This document shows, piece after piece, positions 5,891-7,322 of a stretch of 7,322 bases of DNA. Position numbers and translations under genes: made by a program. Location of the stretch: assembly GCA_021779635.1 (NCBI GenBank), contig JAJYAH010000343.1, positions 1 to 7,322 on the forward strand, written 5' to 3'. This DNA comes from Pseudomonadota bacterium. Lineage in GTDB: Bacteria; Pseudomonadota; Alphaproteobacteria; Rhizobiales; Xanthobacteraceae. Each line of letters begins with the position of its first letter. The first letter of the stretch is position 1. The notes beneath the pieces are model-generated. The model was not told the DNA's origin, did not search any database, and saw nothing but the letters and a program-made list of their open reading frames with translations.

Positions 5891-7141
5891 TCAATTGGTC
5901 GGTCGGGCAAACGCCGGATATTTCAGCTTGCCTTCGGCAATCCTGGCCGGCCACACCGTGACCTGCTTGCCTTCCTGCCATTGAAAGACCATTCCGCTCA
6001 CATTGTCCGGCCCGTATTTGAGGCCGTGGGTGAACTGATCGTCGCGGCCGTAGAACTGCAGGCGCCCGATCGTTCCGACGTAATCGGTTTTCTCCAGTTC
6101 GGCGACCATCTTGTCCGGATCGGTCGAACCGGCCCGCTTGATGGCGTCGGCGAGGATGTAGACGTCGTCATACGCCGTATAGCCGGTATAGGCCGGGTCG
6201 GTCCCGAACCGGGCCTTGAAGGTGGCCGCGAAAGGCCTGGTCTTGGGTGTCACCGCGGTCGAGGAGGTCGCAACCGCCAGCGACGGGATGCCTTCGGCCG
6301 CGCCATTGGTGTCGCCCCAGAATGTCGGGCTCAGCGCCTGCGCGCTGATGCCGAATATCGGGATCGGCACCTGCTGGTTTTTCCATTGCACGGTCGGCTG
6401 CACGCCGACATGCGAGATGCCGGTCACGATGACGTCCGGCTTCTTTGCCTCGATCTGGTTGAAGATCGGCGTGAAATCCGTGGTGTCCGGCGAGAAGCGG
6501 ATATGATCGAGCACCTTCAATCCTGCTTTGGGCAGGCACTCCTCATAGCCGACATCCAGCGGCTTGGTCCACGCTGCGTCCTCGCTCATGATCACGGCGG
6601 TTTTCATTTTCATGCCGTCGACCAAAAGGTCTTTCGCGGCATCGCAAACCGCGAGCGCCTGCACCGCCGAGGTCAGATAGCCATGGAAAGTGTATTTGTT
6701 CTTGTCATAGTCGGTATGGATCGGACGGGTGATTTCGTTGCTGGCAGCACCGGGTGTGATCAGCGGCATGTGAAGCCGCGCCGCCCATGGCTCCAGCGCC
6801 AGCACGACCTCGCTGATATAGCTCGCTATCACCGCGCTCACCTTGTCGTCGGAGACCGCGCGTTGAAAGGCCCGCACCGAATCGGCCGACGAACTCTTGT
6901 TGTCGTACGAGACGATCTCGATCTTGCGGCCGTCGACGCCGCCCTTGGCATTGATTTCGTCGGCGGCGATCTGGGCCCCGCCCGGTGTTGCCGCACCGGC
7001 GATCGACTGGATCTCGGCGATGACGCCGATCTTGATCGGCTCCTTGGACTCTGCCGACGCCGGCGACCCCGAGCCGGCGGCGATGCCGAGCGCGGCCGTC
7101 GCCATCCAAAAATGCGCGAATTTGAGGCCTGGTCTAGCCAT
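5891..7141 (-). CDS. ABC transporter substrate-binding protein, branched-chain amino acid (LivJ/LivK) class
   Basis: The 416-residue periplasmic ligand-binding protein has the two-lobed Peripla_BP_6 fold and captures an amino acid or other small organic ligand for an ABC importer. A signal peptide has positive residues MARPGLK, a hydrophobic core (about 9-23) and a likely cleavage after Ala-Ser-Ala at 30. The mature start EPIKIGVIAEIQSIAGAATP (34-53) is typical, followed by AADEINAKGGVDGRKIEIV (59-77), the binding-cleft stretch MPLITPGAASNEITRP (125-140), and PDVIVTGISH (235-244) and AYTGYTAYDDVYILADAIKR (317-336) in the second lobe. Two cysteines (166, 202) could form a disulfide. The ATG at 7141 has a good AGGGAG eight bases upstream. 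No permease or ATPase genes (LivHMGF) are adjacent in the window, and a terminator follows, so it looks monocistronic. Ligand unknown: this class in rhizobia also binds aromatic acids, amides and urea-like compounds. Confidence 0.92.
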   Translation of the reverse strand: MARPGLKFAHFWMATAALGIAAGSGSPASAESKEPIKIGVIAEIQSIAGAATPGGAQIAADEINAKGGVDGRKIEIVSYDNKSSSADSVRAFQRAVSDDKVSAVIASYISEVVLALEPWAARLHMPLITPGAASNEITRPIHTDYDKNKYTFHGYLTSAVQALAVCDAAKDLLVDGMKMKTAVIMSEDAAWTKPLDVGYEECLPKAGLKVLDHIRFSPDTTDFTPIFNQIEAKKPDVIVTGISHVGVQPTVQWKNQQVPIPIFGISAQALSPTFWGDTNGAAEGIPSLAVATSSTAVTPKTRPFAATFKARFGTDPAYTGYTAYDDVYILADAIKRAGSTDPDKMVAELEKTDYVGTIGRLQFYGRDDQFTHGLKYGPDNVSGMVFQWQEGKQVTVWPARIAEGKLKYPAFARPTN

Positions 7142-7149
7142 GCAAGCTG

Positions 7150-7155
7150 CTCCCT
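7150..7155 (-). promoter_or_regulatory. Ribosome binding site of the substrate-binding protein gene
   Basis: AGGGAG on the minus strand lies eight bases before the ATG at 7141, supporting that start, which also yields a complete signal peptide. Confidence 0.65.
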
Positions 7156-7251
7156 ATTTCGATCCGTCTTGCTGACGGCTTGACCGAAGCTCAACACAGG
7201 CCCCTGGCCAAATCAAACGAAAGCGCTCGATGAGTTGCGGCGCAAATGCGG

Positions 7252-7282
7252 CAAGTGCCTTGCAAATTCAAGTGCCTTGCAA
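7252..7282. repeat. Tandem 14-bp repeat upstream of the substrate-binding protein gene
   Basis: CAAGTGCCTTGCAA occurs twice without mismatch, at 7252-7265 and 7269-7282, with a 17-base period. Each copy contains the interrupted palindrome CAAG-TGC-CTTG and the palindrome TTGCAA. The pair lies about 110-140 bases upstream of the minus-strand start at 7141, a distance that suits an activator or repressor site. The repeats are seen directly; a regulatory role is inference. Confidence 0.6.
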
Positions 7283-7322
7283 TTTTTTCATTTCATGCGC
7301 GCCGGACGACGGGCGACGGAAT

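Noticed and set aside
5643..5981. Minus-strand open frame of 112 codons between the binding protein and the methyltransferase genes
   Set aside because: It begins inside the binding-protein gene in another frame, runs through the terminator hairpin, and has no family features. Only its last nine codons are mentioned as a possible upstream frame.
5858..7183. Plus-strand open frame of 441 codons covering the binding-protein gene
   Set aside because: It is the antisense shadow of a well-recognised gene with signal peptide and family motifs. Its His/Asp/Arg-rich composition is typical of GC-rich antisense frames.
7249..7282. Possible sigma-54 promoter on the minus strand, formed by GGCAC followed by TTTGC in the tandem repeat
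   Set aside because: The GG and GC elements are separated by 11 bases where sigma-54 promoters need 10, and no other register in the repeat gives the correct spacing.

Overview
The window looks like chromosomal DNA from a high-GC alphaproteobacterium of the Bradyrhizobium / Rhodopseudomonas / Nitrobacter group. This rests on protein style, codon use and one intergenic palindromic repeat (3062-3162) that I recognise from memory as scattered through such genomes. The genus assignment is inference; no rRNA or marker gene is present.

Layout. Positions 1-3062, plus strand: a palindromic TetR-type operator and promoter (10-37) drive a two-gene efflux operon. It encodes an EmrA-like membrane fusion protein (107-1417) and an EmrB/QacA-type 14-TM DHA2 transporter (1473-3062). 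The operator also overlaps a leftward promoter, so a divergent gene, probably a TetR repressor, is expected just outside the window. Positions 3062-3288: a compound palindromic repeat plus small hairpins at the convergent junction. Positions 3289-4004, minus strand: a GNAT acetyltransferase with a TTG start, preceded by a 50-residue charged helical protein that is easy to miss. Positions 4005-4318: no gene seen. Positions 4319-5650, minus strand: a cyclopropane-fatty-acid-synthase-type SAM methyltransferase. Positions 5651-5890: a spacer with a short upstream reading frame overlapping the methyltransferase start, and a likely terminator for the next gene. Positions 5891-7141, minus strand: a secreted substrate-binding protein of the branched-chain amino acid (LivJ/LivK) class, with no permease or ATPase genes beside it in the window. 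Positions 7142-7322: its leader, holding a tandem 14-bp repeat.

Working together: only the two efflux genes form a clear functional unit, an inner-membrane pump plus periplasmic adaptor that would need a TolC-type outer-membrane channel from elsewhere. The four minus-strand genes look like independent units. Efflux and cyclopropane lipid modification can both serve envelope stress tolerance, but nothing in the sequence ties them together. I found no CRISPR array, transposon, prophage, tRNA or rRNA, and no convincing new multi-gene system. The items most worth a look are the divergent operator, the small protein at 3852-4004, the tandem repeat at 7252-7282 and the compound repeat at 3062-3162.
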